From Desulfurococcaceae archaeon (GTDB lineage: Archaea > Thermoproteota > Thermoprotei_A > Sulfolobales > Desulfurococcaceae): a stretch of DNA of 46,218 nt. The translations under genes and the position numbers were made by a program. The stretch spans positions 1 to 46,218 of the forward strand of contig JAPWUD010000011.1 of the NCBI GenBank assembly GCA_028275705.1, in the 5' to 3' direction. How positions within the stretch are numbered: position 1 is the first letter of the stretch; each line of letters begins with the position of its first letter. This document shows, piece by piece, positions 1 through 8,705 of the stretch. The notes beneath the pieces are model-generated. The model saw only the letters and a program-made list of their open reading frames with translations, had not been told where the DNA came from and did no database searches.

Positions 1-1
1 T

Positions 2-289
2 AGAAACCCCGATCTCGTGGCACCGGGAGTTAATATTCTCTCGACATATCCAGGTAATTACTTAGCATACATGAGCGGGACGAGTATGGCTTGTCCACAC
101 GTGTCGGGTGTTGTTGCATTAATTCAGTCTCTGAGGCTTGCTGCTGGCAAATCTAAGTTAACTCCATCACAGACATACAACGTGCTAGTGTATACAGCCA
201 TAGACTTAGGCAGTCCGGGATACGACTCGCTATATGGGTATGGACTAGTTGATGCGCTAGAAGCTGTTCAATATGCTCTTACCATATAA
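2..289 (+). CDS. Subtilisin-like serine protease (S8), C-terminal fragment
   Basis: The open frame runs in from the left edge, so only the last 95 or so codons are present. The visible residues read N-P-D-L-V-A-P-G-V-N-I, typical of the segment before the catalytic serine in subtilases. Then comes the signature GTSMACPHVSG, in which the Ser of GTSMA is the nucleophile. The C-terminal helix and the closing segment YGYGLVDALEAV are also family-like. The protein ends directly after the catalytic domain, so no C-terminal extension or anchor is present. Secretion is likely for this family, but the signal peptide would lie outside the window. A GTG at position 17 is an internal codon, not a credible start. 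A run of T follows the stop and may end transcription. Confidence 0.9.
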   Translation, partial: RNPDLVAPGVNILSTYPGNYLAYMSGTSMACPHVSGVVALIQSLRLAAGKSKLTPSQTYNVLVYTAIDLGSPGYDSLYGYGLVDALEAVQYALTI

Positions 290-358
290 TTTTAAAACTC
301 TTTTTTAAGCGAGTGTAGTATTTAGTTAATACCGTTGTTACCGCAACTTGTAGTTGTA

Positions 359-1675
359 TCATGGTTTTCTCGGGAATACTTGGAAGCCTGGGTAGCGTGG
401 TTTCTCTAGCTCCTCGTAGATTTCAAGGAGTCTATTGTACTTAGCTGTTCTCTCGCTCCTAGCTGGTGCACCGGTCTTAATTAACTTTGAGTTTAACCCT
501 ACTGATATATCTGCGATGCTTGTATCCTCTGTCTCTCCACTTCTATGGCTTATTATAGTCTTCAACGAGTTTTCATGCGCTAATTTAACTACATCAATAG
601 TCTCTGTTAGTGTCCCTACTTGATTTACCTTAATTAATATTGCAGAAGTTGCACCTACTTCAATGCCCTTCATTAATCTCTTTGGATTCGTAGTGTAGAG
701 ATCATCTCCCACAATTAACACTTTTCCTCCGAGTGCTTTAGTTAACTCTGAATACCCCTCAAAGTCCTCCTCGTAGAGAGGATCTTCAATGCTGACAAGT
801 GGGTAATCTCTTACCAGTTCTTCGTAGAATGAGATCATTTCTTCACGAGTCAATTGCCTCCCCTCACCCTCTAATACATAGATCTTAGCATCCTCTCTAT
901 AGAGCCTGGAACTTGCAGCGTCTATTGCAATTGCTATTTGACCGCCTGGCTCATACTTTGCTTTTTCAATTGACTTTACGAGGAGGTCTAGTGCATCTCT
1001 AACTTTCTCTAGTGGGGGTGCATAACCCCCTTCATCTCCAACATTTACAGCACTCAAGCCATACTTCTCCTTTAAAATTGTTTTCAGTGCATGATATGTT
1101 TCTACAGCGGCTCTCATAGCGTCTGCAAAGTCATTAAACCCCGCTGGAACGATCATGAACTCTTGGAAGTCAAGTTTATTCCCTGCATGTACTCCTCCGT
1201 TGATAATGTTTAGTAATGGTACCGGCATGAAATCCGCTGATCTACCACCAAGGTAGAAGTATAGGGGTAGACCGAGCGTGCTGGCAGCTGCCTTTGCAAC
1301 AGCTAAACTAGTAGCCACTATGGCGTTTCCACCTAGTCTACTCTTGTTTTCAGTACCATCCATCTCTATCATCTTATAGTCTATTTCGCGCTGCCTTGCG
1401 GCATTCATCCCGGTAATTGCTGGAGCGATGATCTTGTTGACGTTTTCAATAGCTCTCTTAACACCTCTACCCAAGTATTCTCCTCCACCATCTCTCAATT
1501 CAACTGCTTCATGTTTACCAGTAGAGGCCCCGCTAGGTGCATTTGCAACTCCAACTCCAAGTCCTTCCGTAATTACTCTAACTTGTACTGTTGGATTCCC
1601 CCTGCTATCAAGGATCATTCTTGCCCTTACATCTCTTATTATAAGAGACTCCCAGTATATGTCAAGCATAGACAT
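359..1675 (-). CDS. eno: Enolase (phosphopyruvate hydratase)
   Basis: Enolase converts 2-phosphoglycerate to phosphoenolpyruvate in the cytoplasm, in glycolysis and gluconeogenesis. The protein has the N-terminal signature ARMILDSRGNPTVQV, the metal-binding region SIEDPLYEEDFEGY, GDDLYTTNPKRL and the active-site segment SHRSGETEDTSIADI. Its length of about 438 residues is normal. Three starts are possible: GTG at 1684 and ATG at 1675 and 1669. The ATG at 1675 is chosen because a TATA-like GTATACAT lies about 25 bases upstream, as in leaderless archaeal genes. The next gene diverges, with its ATG only 23 bases away. No operon partner is visible downstream. Confidence 0.97.
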   Translation of the reverse strand: MSMLDIYWESLIIRDVRARMILDSRGNPTVQVRVITEGLGVGVANAPSGASTGKHEAVELRDGGGEYLGRGVKRAIENVNKIIAPAITGMNAARQREIDYKMIEMDGTENKSRLGGNAIVATSLAVAKAAASTLGLPLYFYLGGRSADFMPVPLLNIINGGVHAGNKLDFQEFMIVPAGFNDFADAMRAAVETYHALKTILKEKYGLSAVNVGDEGGYAPPLEKVRDALDLLVKSIEKAKYEPGGQIAIAIDAASSRLYREDAKIYVLEGEGRQLTREEMISFYEELVRDYPLVSIEDPLYEEDFEGYSELTKALGGKVLIVGDDLYTTNPKRLMKGIEVGATSAILIKVNQVGTLTETIDVVKLAHENSLKTIISHRSGETEDTSIADISVGLNSKLIKTGAPARSERTAKYNRLLEIYEELEKPRYPGFQVFPRKP

Positions 1676-1698
1676 CGCAATCACACAGGGTCTAGTAC

Positions 1699-2010
1699 AT
1701 GTATACCGAAATAGCTCTCTCGGTTAATATAGCGTTTTCATATGTTTTATGGGTTTTACTAACGACTAGAATTGGGGGTAAAATAAAGAATATCTATATC
1801 TATGTTTTGTTTCCACTAAGCCTCTACACTATTCCCGCACTATACCTCTCCAACTTCCACTTAGACTACTTATTTATAACTATATTATCAACGAGTATTG
1901 CTCTATACGCCTACCTAGTTCTAAACTATACTCGAAGCAATAGCTTAAATATAGCTTTAACCATACCACTACCCTTGGTAGCATATACACTGTGGAAACT
2001 ATTGGTGTAG
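1699..2010 (+). CDS. Small four-helix membrane protein of unknown function
   Basis: This 103-residue protein is not recognised. It is almost entirely hydrophobic, with four likely transmembrane stretches at about residues 5-22, 31-50, 55-77 and 81-101, separated by short basic or polar loops (TTRIGGKIKN, NYTRSNS). It diverges from enolase and is followed after 4 bases by a zinc-ribbon gene and then by signal peptidase I, so the three probably form one transcript. A role at the membrane is inferred only from composition. The tight spacing and consistent hydrophobic pattern support it being a true gene. Confidence 0.65.
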   Translation: MYTEIALSVNIAFSYVLWVLLTTRIGGKIKNIYIYVLFPLSLYTIPALYLSNFHLDYLFITILSTSIALYAYLVLNYTRSNSLNIALTIPLPLVAYTLWKLLV

Positions 2011-2014
2011 AGAC

Positions 2015-2308
2015 ATGGGTGAAAAAGAGGCGGGGAAATGTCCCAAGTGTGGTTCAAAAGACGTAGAAGTAGTGAAAACATGGAATCTAACTTCTCCGCT
2101 TCCAGATAAATATGGAAGATTAACGGTTACAGTAATGGGTGTTATGAAGTGCAGGAACTGTGGATATAGCTGGAAAGGCGTTGTGAGCAAGTTAAAGATT
2201 GGTGGAGGTGTTGAAGTAGAGGGTGTACGAGAGGTTTTTAAGGAGGAAGAAAGACCTCCCAAGGAAATAGTTCTCGACATGGATGAAATTAGGAGAGAAA
2301 GTGAATAG
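2015..2308 (+). CDS. C4 zinc-ribbon protein
   Basis: A 97-residue soluble protein with two cysteine pairs, CPKCG near residue 9 and CRNCG near residue 46, which should bind one zinc as a ribbon. Between them lies a beta-rich segment with VVKTWNLTSPLPD and RLTVTVMGVMKC, and the C-terminus is acidic and helical. The layout recalls small archaeal zinc ribbons that bind nucleic acid or other proteins, but no specific family can be named. The stop codon TAG overlaps the GTG start of the signal peptidase gene by one base, showing tight coupling. Confidence 0.8.
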   Translation: MGEKEAGKCPKCGSKDVEVVKTWNLTSPLPDKYGRLTVTVMGVMKCRNCGYSWKGVVSKLKIGGGVEVEGVREVFKEEERPPKEIVLDMDEIRRESE

Positions 2309-2760
2309 TGGGGTTCATGAAGGCATTGAAGCTAGCAAGATTATTGATATTAATTCTATTGCTAGTGGTAATTGGTGTATTAGTATATTCATCGGTTACT
2401 GGCTGGTTTACAGTAGCTGTTGTTAAAGGTAGGAGTATGTTGCCAATGCTTAGAGAGGGGGACATTGTATTTATAACCCGCGTAGGCCCTGGCGAAATAA
2501 AGATAGGAGACGTTATTGTGTACAAATCCCCGTCAAACTCTCTAGTAATACACAGAGTTATATCTATAGTTAATGAAAATGGCGATTACTACTACGTAAC
2601 AAAAGGCGATAATAATCCAGGCCCCGATACATGGAACTTTATAAGTGGGAAAGGCATTCCATACAATCGAGTTATTGGTAGAGTTATTGAGGTAAATAGA
2701 TGTATACTTAAAATACCATACATTGGAGAGATCACACTACTACTAAGACGTGAGTCTTAA
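2308..2760 (+). CDS. Signal peptidase I, archaeal/ER (Ser-His) type
   Basis: This membrane peptidase removes signal peptides from secreted proteins on the outer face of the membrane. An N-terminal transmembrane helix (about residues 8-28) precedes box B, GRSMLPMLREGDIVFI, which carries the nucleophilic serine. Box D follows as VIHRVISI with the general-base histidine, and box E as TKGDNNPGPD. A catalytic His in place of Lys marks the Sec11-like type used by archaea and eukaryotes. At 150 residues it is short but complete. The start is GTG overlapping the previous stop codon; an ATG nine bases downstream is the alternative. Confidence 0.93.
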   Translation: MGFMKALKLARLLILILLLVVIGVLVYSSVTGWFTVAVVKGRSMLPMLREGDIVFITRVGPGEIKIGDVIVYKSPSNSLVIHRVISIVNENGDYYYVTKGDNNPGPDTWNFISGKGIPYNRVIGRVIEVNRCILKIPYIGEITLLLRRES

Positions 2761-2791
2761 TTCCGGTTTTCCAGGGTGGGTAAAGCTATTG

Positions 2792-4891
2792 CTATTTTGT
2801 CCTCGAGTAGTAGTTAATTACTTCTTTGACATACCTACCCGTAGACTTCATCGCGTTTATTTTAGCTAGGTATTCTTCGAATGAGATTTTCTTTCTCCTA
2901 GCCCACTCTTGGTAGGTTTTATCAATAGCTTCGAGTGCACTATAGTGTATTCTACACAGACCCTTTGAATATACATCGGACCTGCAGCTTGGAATGGAGC
3001 ATTTCTCGTAATTCTCTACTAGTGATAGTTTCTTGGCGAGGCTTACTCCCACATTGCCTATATCTCGGTTAAACTTCTCTAGTAGACTCGATATGACTCT
3101 CTTCGCTTCACTTATAACCTCCTCTCTCTTCCTCCTACCACGTATTATTTCATCCATTAAAACCTCGAATTTCCTCGTTAACTCAACACTCGCTAAATCA
3201 GGGAAAAAAGTGTCTATTACCTCAACTATTCCAACACCGAGATCTGATATTTCAACACCATCTCTAGTGCTTTTGAGGTAGCCACGATCGAAGAGCTTCT
3301 CGATAATAATAGCTCTTGTAGACTCTGTTCCTATACCGACGCTCTCCATCCACTTTAAAATATCTATTTTTCTAAGTCTTGGCGGAGGCTTAGTAAATGT
3401 CTCACGTATAGATACATTGAGTATTTCAAGGCTCTCTCCTCGGTTTAATCGGGGTATTTCCCTGGGAGAAGGTGTGTGGAATGGATAGTAGGCTAGCCAA
3501 CCTGGGTATTCAATAGATAAACCAGTTGTAGTGAATGCGAATCTATGGTCTGGGGTTGAAAACTCTGCTTTGACGTGTGATATACTTGCAGGTGGTGCAA
3601 AGACCGCGAGGAATCTCCTAACAATTAAGTCGTATATAGCGGCTTGTTCGCGTGTTAATTTTTCCGGCAATACGCCGGTTGGATAGATAGCTGGGTGCGC
3701 TGGGTCTTCTTTCTCACCCTCCACTGGTTTTAAAATACCCTTCGTCTCATTGATTAGTCTATGGACTAGCTCTCTGTACTCTCTGATCTCTGCTAGGTTG
3801 CTAAGGATGTTCTTATAATTTAGCCTGGGTGGTAGCTTCTGGCTATTAGTTCTAGGGTAGCTTATTAATGCATCTAGATAGAGTTGCTCAGCGATCTCTT
3901 GGGTTTTCATAGGGCTGAATCCATATATGCGTGAAGCCTCTTCTTGTAAATCACTGAGGTTAAATGGTGGTGGCGGCTGATACCTCGATTTACTGAATTC
4001 AATGTTTCTCACTACGAGGTATTTTTGTTGCTCAACGTTCACTTTTATTAATTCAGCTTGACTCTGACTCTCCACGGGGTTGTTAATATATTCAACTTGT
4101 ATTTTGACATTATTCTTCTTCAACGACGCCGTAATAATGTACTGTGGAACGGGGATGAAAAGCCCCCGCTTAGCCTCATGTTCGTAAACCTGCTTTAGTG
4201 TAGGGGTTTGAACTCTACCAGCACTTAGAATAATCTTCTTCTTTGTTGACATATACACCGCCTGCATTAAAGCTCTACTAATATTTATGCCCCAAATCCA
4301 ATCCAGTTCATGCCTGCACAACCCAGCCTCGATCATTGGGTAGTCTAAGGGGAGTAGCCTCGTAAAAGCCTCTCTTAGCTCTAATGGCGTTAGACTCGAA
4401 TACTTTGCTCTGAGAGCTCTTTTCTCATTGCCGTGGAATTTTATCAATAAAAACCCAATGACGCTTCCCTCAATATCGTAATCGCAGGCATTTACATAGT
4501 AATTACAGTTCTTGGAAACCTCTCTTAGTAAGTCTAGGTAAGTTTTAACATATCTCTTCTCTCTACTAGCTATGTATGCTGGAACCCATTCATATGTAAA
4601 AATAGGGTAACCCTTCTCCCATGTATTTAATTCATATAAGTGACCAGCAGCACTTGCAACAGTGATTACAAGGTCTCTTTGTACAATCTCGTAGTAAGCT
4701 AAATTATGATATCTCCTAGTAATGTGGTTTTGTGAGAGAGCATCGGCTATTTTCTTAGCGGCTTTTGGTTTCTCGGCTATAACTAGTACTCTACCCCTTA
4801 GACTCCAAATACTGATTGGATTTGCAGAGTTTGATCTAATGTTATTGCTGGAGTACTTATTCAATTCCAGTAATCCTCGTAAATCCTCCAT
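2792..4891 (-). CDS. topA: Type IA DNA topoisomerase (TopA / topoisomerase III-like)
   Basis: The enzyme relaxes or decatenates DNA by cutting one strand through a tyrosine. A TOPRIM domain opens with RVLVIAEKPKAAKKIADAL, with its first acidic residue at about position 40, and contains the metal motif DYDIEG. The active-site tyrosine lies in LISYPRTNSQ. The toroidal domain segments GIGTESTRAIIIEKL and RGYL are typical. The C-terminal zinc-like patch CSIPSCRS...CRIH is compact. The open frame extends to 4978, which would overlap the M50 protease gene by 61 bases. ATG at 4891 leaves a 26-base gap and keeps the whole TOPRIM domain, so it is preferred. About 699 residues. Confidence 0.95.
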   Translation of the reverse strand: MEDLRGLLELNKYSSNNIRSNSANPISIWSLRGRVLVIAEKPKAAKKIADALSQNHITRRYHNLAYYEIVQRDLVITVASAAGHLYELNTWEKGYPIFTYEWVPAYIASREKRYVKTYLDLLREVSKNCNYYVNACDYDIEGSVIGFLLIKFHGNEKRALRAKYSSLTPLELREAFTRLLPLDYPMIEAGLCRHELDWIWGINISRALMQAVYMSTKKKIILSAGRVQTPTLKQVYEHEAKRGLFIPVPQYIITASLKKNNVKIQVEYINNPVESQSQAELIKVNVEQQKYLVVRNIEFSKSRYQPPPPFNLSDLQEEASRIYGFSPMKTQEIAEQLYLDALISYPRTNSQKLPPRLNYKNILSNLAEIREYRELVHRLINETKGILKPVEGEKEDPAHPAIYPTGVLPEKLTREQAAIYDLIVRRFLAVFAPPASISHVKAEFSTPDHRFAFTTTGLSIEYPGWLAYYPFHTPSPREIPRLNRGESLEILNVSIRETFTKPPPRLRKIDILKWMESVGIGTESTRAIIIEKLFDRGYLKSTRDGVEISDLGVGIVEVIDTFFPDLASVELTRKFEVLMDEIIRGRRKREEVISEAKRVISSLLEKFNRDIGNVGVSLAKKLSLVENYEKCSIPSCRSDVYSKGLCRIHYSALEAIDKTYQEWARRKKISFEEYLAKINAMKSTGRYVKEVINYYSRTK

Positions 4892-4917
4892 TATGCTTGA
4901 TACCCGGGGGAATTCAC

Positions 4918-6066
4918 TTATACTATAGGTATTGGAGCCGTTAAGACTAGGAGTAGTATGTAGAGTATTATACACCAACTACAATGACTTTCATCATATT
5001 GATTTGCCGAACCCGGATGGCCATGTCTACCTGTTATTAGATAGAGAATTGTAGAGGCTATTCCAACACTGATATAGATGTCTCCAATTCCATAGAATAC
5101 CTCGAGGATAAATCCAAGCGATAATAATAAAACAGGGACTGCTAATCCCATAGCATTAAATGTTTTTCCACGAGTAAAACTTCTTACAACGTGTCCCCCG
5201 TCGAGCTGTCCTATAGGTAGGAGGTTTATAAAAGTCACAATGTACACTATGTAGGCTGCAAATAGCACGGGGTGTATTAAGAGTACTCCATTAACTACTC
5301 TCATGTTAACTAACAAGTAAAACATTAAACTAGAGAAGCCTAGTGGTTGAATCTCGCCTGACTCCATGGCTTTAACCGCAACATCTAGAGGTATAGTGGG
5401 GGATATGAAAACCCCAATTAAGCCTATTATTGTTGCTACAATAAACCCCATGAGTGGGCCCATTATACCGAGCTCTGCAAGAGTTTTCTTTGTCGGGGGA
5501 GGGGTCTTTGTGAATATTACTGCCCCAAAGGTTCCAATGAAGCCTAATTGTATAGGTGGTGCAGGTAGTAGTACAGGGCCTTCAGCGTCAATTAATTCCC
5601 TCCTACTAATGAATAAATGACCTAGTTCATGGGCTAATAGAGCTAGTAGAAAGGTAGCTGTATATAGGATCGACTCTGCAATAATCCTTGTGGAGTTTGC
5701 TTGACTAATCAAACTTAGAAAGCTACTTGTTAAACCATATCCAGTTAAAAACACTGTAATAAACGTAGTGGCTGTGAGTGCCCAGCGGTATTTGTAAATC
5801 ACGTGGTGTTTTTCTACGTATGGTACTAGCCTAATAATAGGGCTTTGGGCTTTAAGCTGGAGCATAATTACTCTATAGTTAACTAATAGCTCTTTATACA
5901 GTTCATTAAATTTCTCTGGATTGATCTCTCGATCTAGTACAATGTCTACAAATACACCGTAGTCTCTATATTCCAAGACCCGTACTCCAGCTTGCGAGAA
6001 TAGATTCAAGATATTTTCTAATCTCTGGTGTAATGAGTCTGTTGACTGGTACAAGTTCATATCCAC
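4918..6066 (-). CDS. M50 (site-2 protease-like) membrane metalloprotease
   Basis: An intramembrane zinc protease of the S2P family. The zinc motif HELGH is at residues 146-150 inside a transmembrane helix, and the third ligand region is NLLPIGQLDGGH at 281-292. Several further hydrophobic helices follow. The first 90 residues form a soluble N-terminal domain. The ATG at 6066 lies 101 bases inside the upstream rpoK frame. No ATG, GTG or TTG replaces it before the conserved region, so the long overlap seems real. Substrates are unknown; relatives process membrane-bound regulators. Confidence 0.92.
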   Translation of the reverse strand: MDMNLYQSTDSLHQRLENILNLFSQAGVRVLEYRDYGVFVDIVLDREINPEKFNELYKELLVNYRVIMLQLKAQSPIIRLVPYVEKHHVIYKYRWALTATTFITVFLTGYGLTSSFLSLISQANSTRIIAESILYTATFLLALLAHELGHLFISRRELIDAEGPVLLPAPPIQLGFIGTFGAVIFTKTPPPTKKTLAELGIMGPLMGFIVATIIGLIGVFISPTIPLDVAVKAMESGEIQPLGFSSLMFYLLVNMRVVNGVLLIHPVLFAAYIVYIVTFINLLPIGQLDGGHVVRSFTRGKTFNAMGLAVPVLLLSLGFILEVFYGIGDIYISVGIASTILYLITGRHGHPGSANQYDESHCSWCIILYILLLVLTAPIPIV

Positions 6067-6295
6067 CTACTCCACTTGGTCTGAGAATAGACATTGGTAA
6101 AACACCGTTAATTAATTCTAGTATAGCTATATAAACTGGGTCATATACTTTCACACTCGTCATTTCTATTAGTGGAGGAGACCCCATTGCTAATTGTAGA
6201 GCTCTAATACCAATCACTCTTGCAATTTCAAACCTTGTCAGTCTTTGACTAAACACTCTCCTATAGGTTTCTAAGAGTGGAATACTCAAAAGCAC
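5966..6295 (-). CDS. rpoK: DNA-directed RNA polymerase subunit K (Rpo6)
   Basis: RpoK is the archaeal counterpart of eukaryotic Rpb6 and bacterial omega, helping assembly of the large polymerase subunits. The core LTRFEIARVIGIRALQLAMG followed by SPPLI and the ELINGVLPMSILRPSG segment is diagnostic. At 109 residues it is slightly longer than relatives, which usually end soon after the region matching YELVPVNRLI. Here about 20 more residues (TPEIRKYLESILASWSTGLGI) follow, encoded in the stretch that overlaps the start of the M50 protease gene. RpoK, the protease and topoisomerase probably share a leftward transcript. Confidence 0.93.
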   Translation of the reverse strand: MLLSIPLLETYRRVFSQRLTRFEIARVIGIRALQLAMGSPPLIEMTSVKVYDPVYIAILELINGVLPMSILRPSGVGGYELVPVNRLITPEIRKYLESILASWSTGLGI

Positions 6296-6407
6296 TCACC
6301 GGAAGACAATAATAGTCAAAAAGAGTGTAATGATAAAATGGTTTAAAAAGCAAAAATAGGGGATTTTTGAAATTCAACTATGTGGAGAAAAACAACCTAG
6401 TTTACTC

Positions 6408-8066
6408 CTAGAACTCTGGTTTACTCATTTCTTCTCCTGTTTTCTCCTCTTTCTTCTCCTTCTCTTTTTCCTTCTTAAGTGGACTTGCTGCAATAATGTC
6501 GTCGATCTTCATGATCGTCAGTGCAGCCTCTGCAGCTGTCTTAATCATTGATTCCTTGACGAGTAGTGGCTCAATGACGTTTCTCTCAGTCATATCTTCT
6601 ACTACTTCACCACTTATGACATCAATACCTGCGTTTCTCTTACCCTCTGCGTGGAGTTTTCTCAACTCCATTAAGACTTCTAATGGGTCTTTTCCACAAG
6701 ACCCAGCAAGTATCATTGGGATCTCTTCAAGGGAGCTTGCAAATGCCTCTATCGCTAATTGTTCTTTACCACCAATCTTAGCTGCATACTCTCTAAGCTT
6801 CATTGCAACCTCGATTTCCACCGCGCCGCCGCCTGCTGTAATGTATGGAGACTTCATAACGTTTCTCAATACATTTAATGCATCCTTCAAGCTACGCTCA
6901 ATTTCATCTAGCACCATGTCACTTGCTCCACGTACAAGTATTGTAACCGCCTTCGGGTTCTTACAGCCCTCAATAAACACCATTTTGTCATTACCGATTT
7001 TTCTCTCCTCCACAAGCTCCGCGTACCCGAGATCCTCTGGTTTTAGATCACGCACACTACTCACGATCTTTCCTCCACTCGCTCTCTCTAGTTTCTCTAA
7101 GTCGCTTCTCTTAACTCTCCTAACGGCTAGAATACCCTTCTTGGCGAGGAAGTGCTGTGCAACTTCATCAATACCCTTCTGGCATACAACAACATTTGCT
7201 CCAACTTCAGCGATCTTATCGACTAGCTCCTTCAGCATTTTTGCTTCTTCGTCTAGGAAGGCTTTGATCATTTCGGGGCTGGTGATGTTTATCTTCGCGG
7301 TAATCTCTGGTTTCTCAACCTCGAGGGCGGCATCCAGTAGGGCTATTTTTGCTTTCTCAACTCTCCTAGGCATACCTGGGTGAACTACCTCCTTATCGAG
7401 TACAATTCCGTAAACTAATTGAGTATCTAGTACGTTTCCACCCTTCTTCTTCTCGATTTTTACATCATCTACTCTAAACTCTCTTGTACCATCTGGTCTG
7501 GGCTCAGCTACTGCTAGTGCAGCGTCTATTGCTATCTCAGTTAGCTTACTAGATATCACATCTCCTCCAACATACTTACTCGCAATAGCTGTTCTAACGG
7601 TTTTTCTAAGCGAGTCCCTGTCATTAATATCTATTGATATGGCAGCCTCACGAAGGATTTTAAGGGCTTCTCTAAGAGCCTTAGTGTAGCCTTCTATAAT
7701 TATACTTGGATGGATATCCTGGTCTAATAGTTCCTCTGCTTTTGCTAAAAGACTACCAGCTAAGACAACGGCGCTGGTTGTACCATCACCAACCTCGGCA
7801 TCTTGGGCTTTTGCAACCTCAACAAGGAGTTTTGCAGCTGGGTGTTGCACTTCCATTTCCTTGACGATAGTGGCTCCGTCATTAGTGACAGTAACGTCTC
7901 CAAAGCTATCAACAAGCATTTTATCAAGTCCTCTCGGGCCTAGACTACTCTTTAAAACCTCAGCTAGTGCTTTAGCAGCCGCAATATTGGATCTTAAAGC
8001 GTCTCTACCAACAGTTCTCCTGGTTCCTTCTTTAAGTACTAAGACTGGTATACCATACAGTGCCAT
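6408..8066 (-). CDS. Thermosome subunit (group II chaperonin)
   Basis: The thermosome is the ATP-driven double-ring chaperonin that refolds proteins in the archaeal cytosol. Nucleotide-binding motifs are TNDGATI (61-67) and GDGTT (93-97), with [11 protein letters not shown] before them and the GGGAVEIE segment in the equatorial domain near residue 400. The protein is 552 residues, normal length, and ends in a charged Lys/Glu tail. ATG at 8066 is preceded by GGTGAT eight bases upstream, a strong archaeal ribosome binding site, and by a clear TATA box. High expression, possibly heat induced, is expected for the family. It is transcribed alone. Confidence 0.98.
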   Translation of the reverse strand: MALYGIPVLVLKEGTRRTVGRDALRSNIAAAKALAEVLKSSLGPRGLDKMLVDSFGDVTVTNDGATIVKEMEVQHPAAKLLVEVAKAQDAEVGDGTTSAVVLAGSLLAKAEELLDQDIHPSIIIEGYTKALREALKILREAAISIDINDRDSLRKTVRTAIASKYVGGDVISSKLTEIAIDAALAVAEPRPDGTREFRVDDVKIEKKKGGNVLDTQLVYGIVLDKEVVHPGMPRRVEKAKIALLDAALEVEKPEITAKINITSPEMIKAFLDEEAKMLKELVDKIAEVGANVVVCQKGIDEVAQHFLAKKGILAVRRVKRSDLEKLERASGGKIVSSVRDLKPEDLGYAELVEERKIGNDKMVFIEGCKNPKAVTILVRGASDMVLDEIERSLKDALNVLRNVMKSPYITAGGGAVEIEVAMKLREYAAKIGGKEQLAIEAFASSLEEIPMILAGSCGKDPLEVLMELRKLHAEGKRNAGIDVISGEVVEDMTERNVIEPLLVKESMIKTAAEAALTIMKIDDIIAASPLKKEKEKEKKEEKTGEEMSKPEF

Positions 8067-8108
8067 TACCTATCACCTACAAACCCGGTATTCTCGTAAT
8101 CTAAACGG

Positions 8109-8122
8109 GTTCTATATAAACT
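8109..8122 (-). promoter_or_regulatory. TATA box of the thermosome gene
   Basis: On the minus strand this reads AAGTTTATATAGAACC, a strong archaeal TATA element with purines before it as a BRE. Its centre lies about 50 bases before the ATG at 8066, leaving a leader of about 20-25 bases that contains the ribosome binding site TAGGTGAT. Confidence 0.7.
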
Positions 8123-8227
8123 TTTTTGTTGTGTGTGAATAAATGATCTTTAGAACGCTTCCACGGAGGAGCTGCGTAAATAATTAAATAATTACCCCTC
8201 TAACAAAGTCAATAATTGGAGACAAGT

Positions 8228-8575
8228 ATGTATGAATTAAAATCCAGAGAGGAGTTTATAAGAGCAATTCGAGGCAATGAAGTAGTCCTTGTAGAGTACT
8301 ATAAACCAGAGGATAAAGACTGTGAGATAATGTATGAATCAATGAAGGAGTTCTCAAAATACGCAGATAAGAACATATTGTTCTGTAGAGTGAATATAAA
8401 GGATCACCCAGAGCTAGGAGACGTGGACTCGGCTCCAGCTGTGAGGGTTTACTACAAGGGTGAATTAATATTTGAACAACTAGGTGTACTTAGTAATGCA
8501 GATTTAAATTTGAAGATTATACGGAGAAGTATTAGGGAAGTTCTTAGTAAACGAAATATATATGTAAGAGTCTAG
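8228..8575 (+). CDS. Thioredoxin-fold protein lacking the CxxC motif
   Basis: A 115-residue protein with thioredoxin secondary structure: EVVLVEYYKPEDKDCEIM takes the place of the WCGPC strand-helix junction, followed by LFCRVNIKDHPEL and the cis-proline-like segment SAPAVRVYYKGEL. Only one cysteine sits at the redox position, so it cannot form the usual intramolecular disulfide. It may bind proteins or form mixed disulfides; the function is unknown. The frame opens with TTG at 8216, but ATG at 8228 has a GGAG seven bases upstream and is preferred. An AT-rich TATA-like run lies around 8178-8193. It stands alone between two convergent or divergent neighbours. Confidence 0.82.
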   Translation: MYELKSREEFIRAIRGNEVVLVEYYKPEDKDCEIMYESMKEFSKYADKNILFCRVNIKDHPELGDVDSAPAVRVYYKGELIFEQLGVLSNADLNLKIIRRSIREVLSKRNIYVRV

Positions 8576-8705
8576 AGAAACGTACAATACTCCATAAGAT
8601 CATAAGGAACATAATCAACTAGAGGAAACTAAATCGATTCGTACTCTTAGATTATGAATTAACACTCTTATAGAAGCATCGCCTTTCAAGGCAAGTGGAG
8701 GTCTG

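Noticed and set aside
4985-5040. C/D box sRNA from ATGATGA on the minus strand near 4991
   Set aside because: No D' or D box follows at usable distance and it lies inside the M50 protease gene.
6496-7383. 295-codon plus-strand open frame
   Set aside because: It lies antisense within the thermosome gene and its Ser/Ile-rich product has no family features; codon bias of the true gene opens the other strand.
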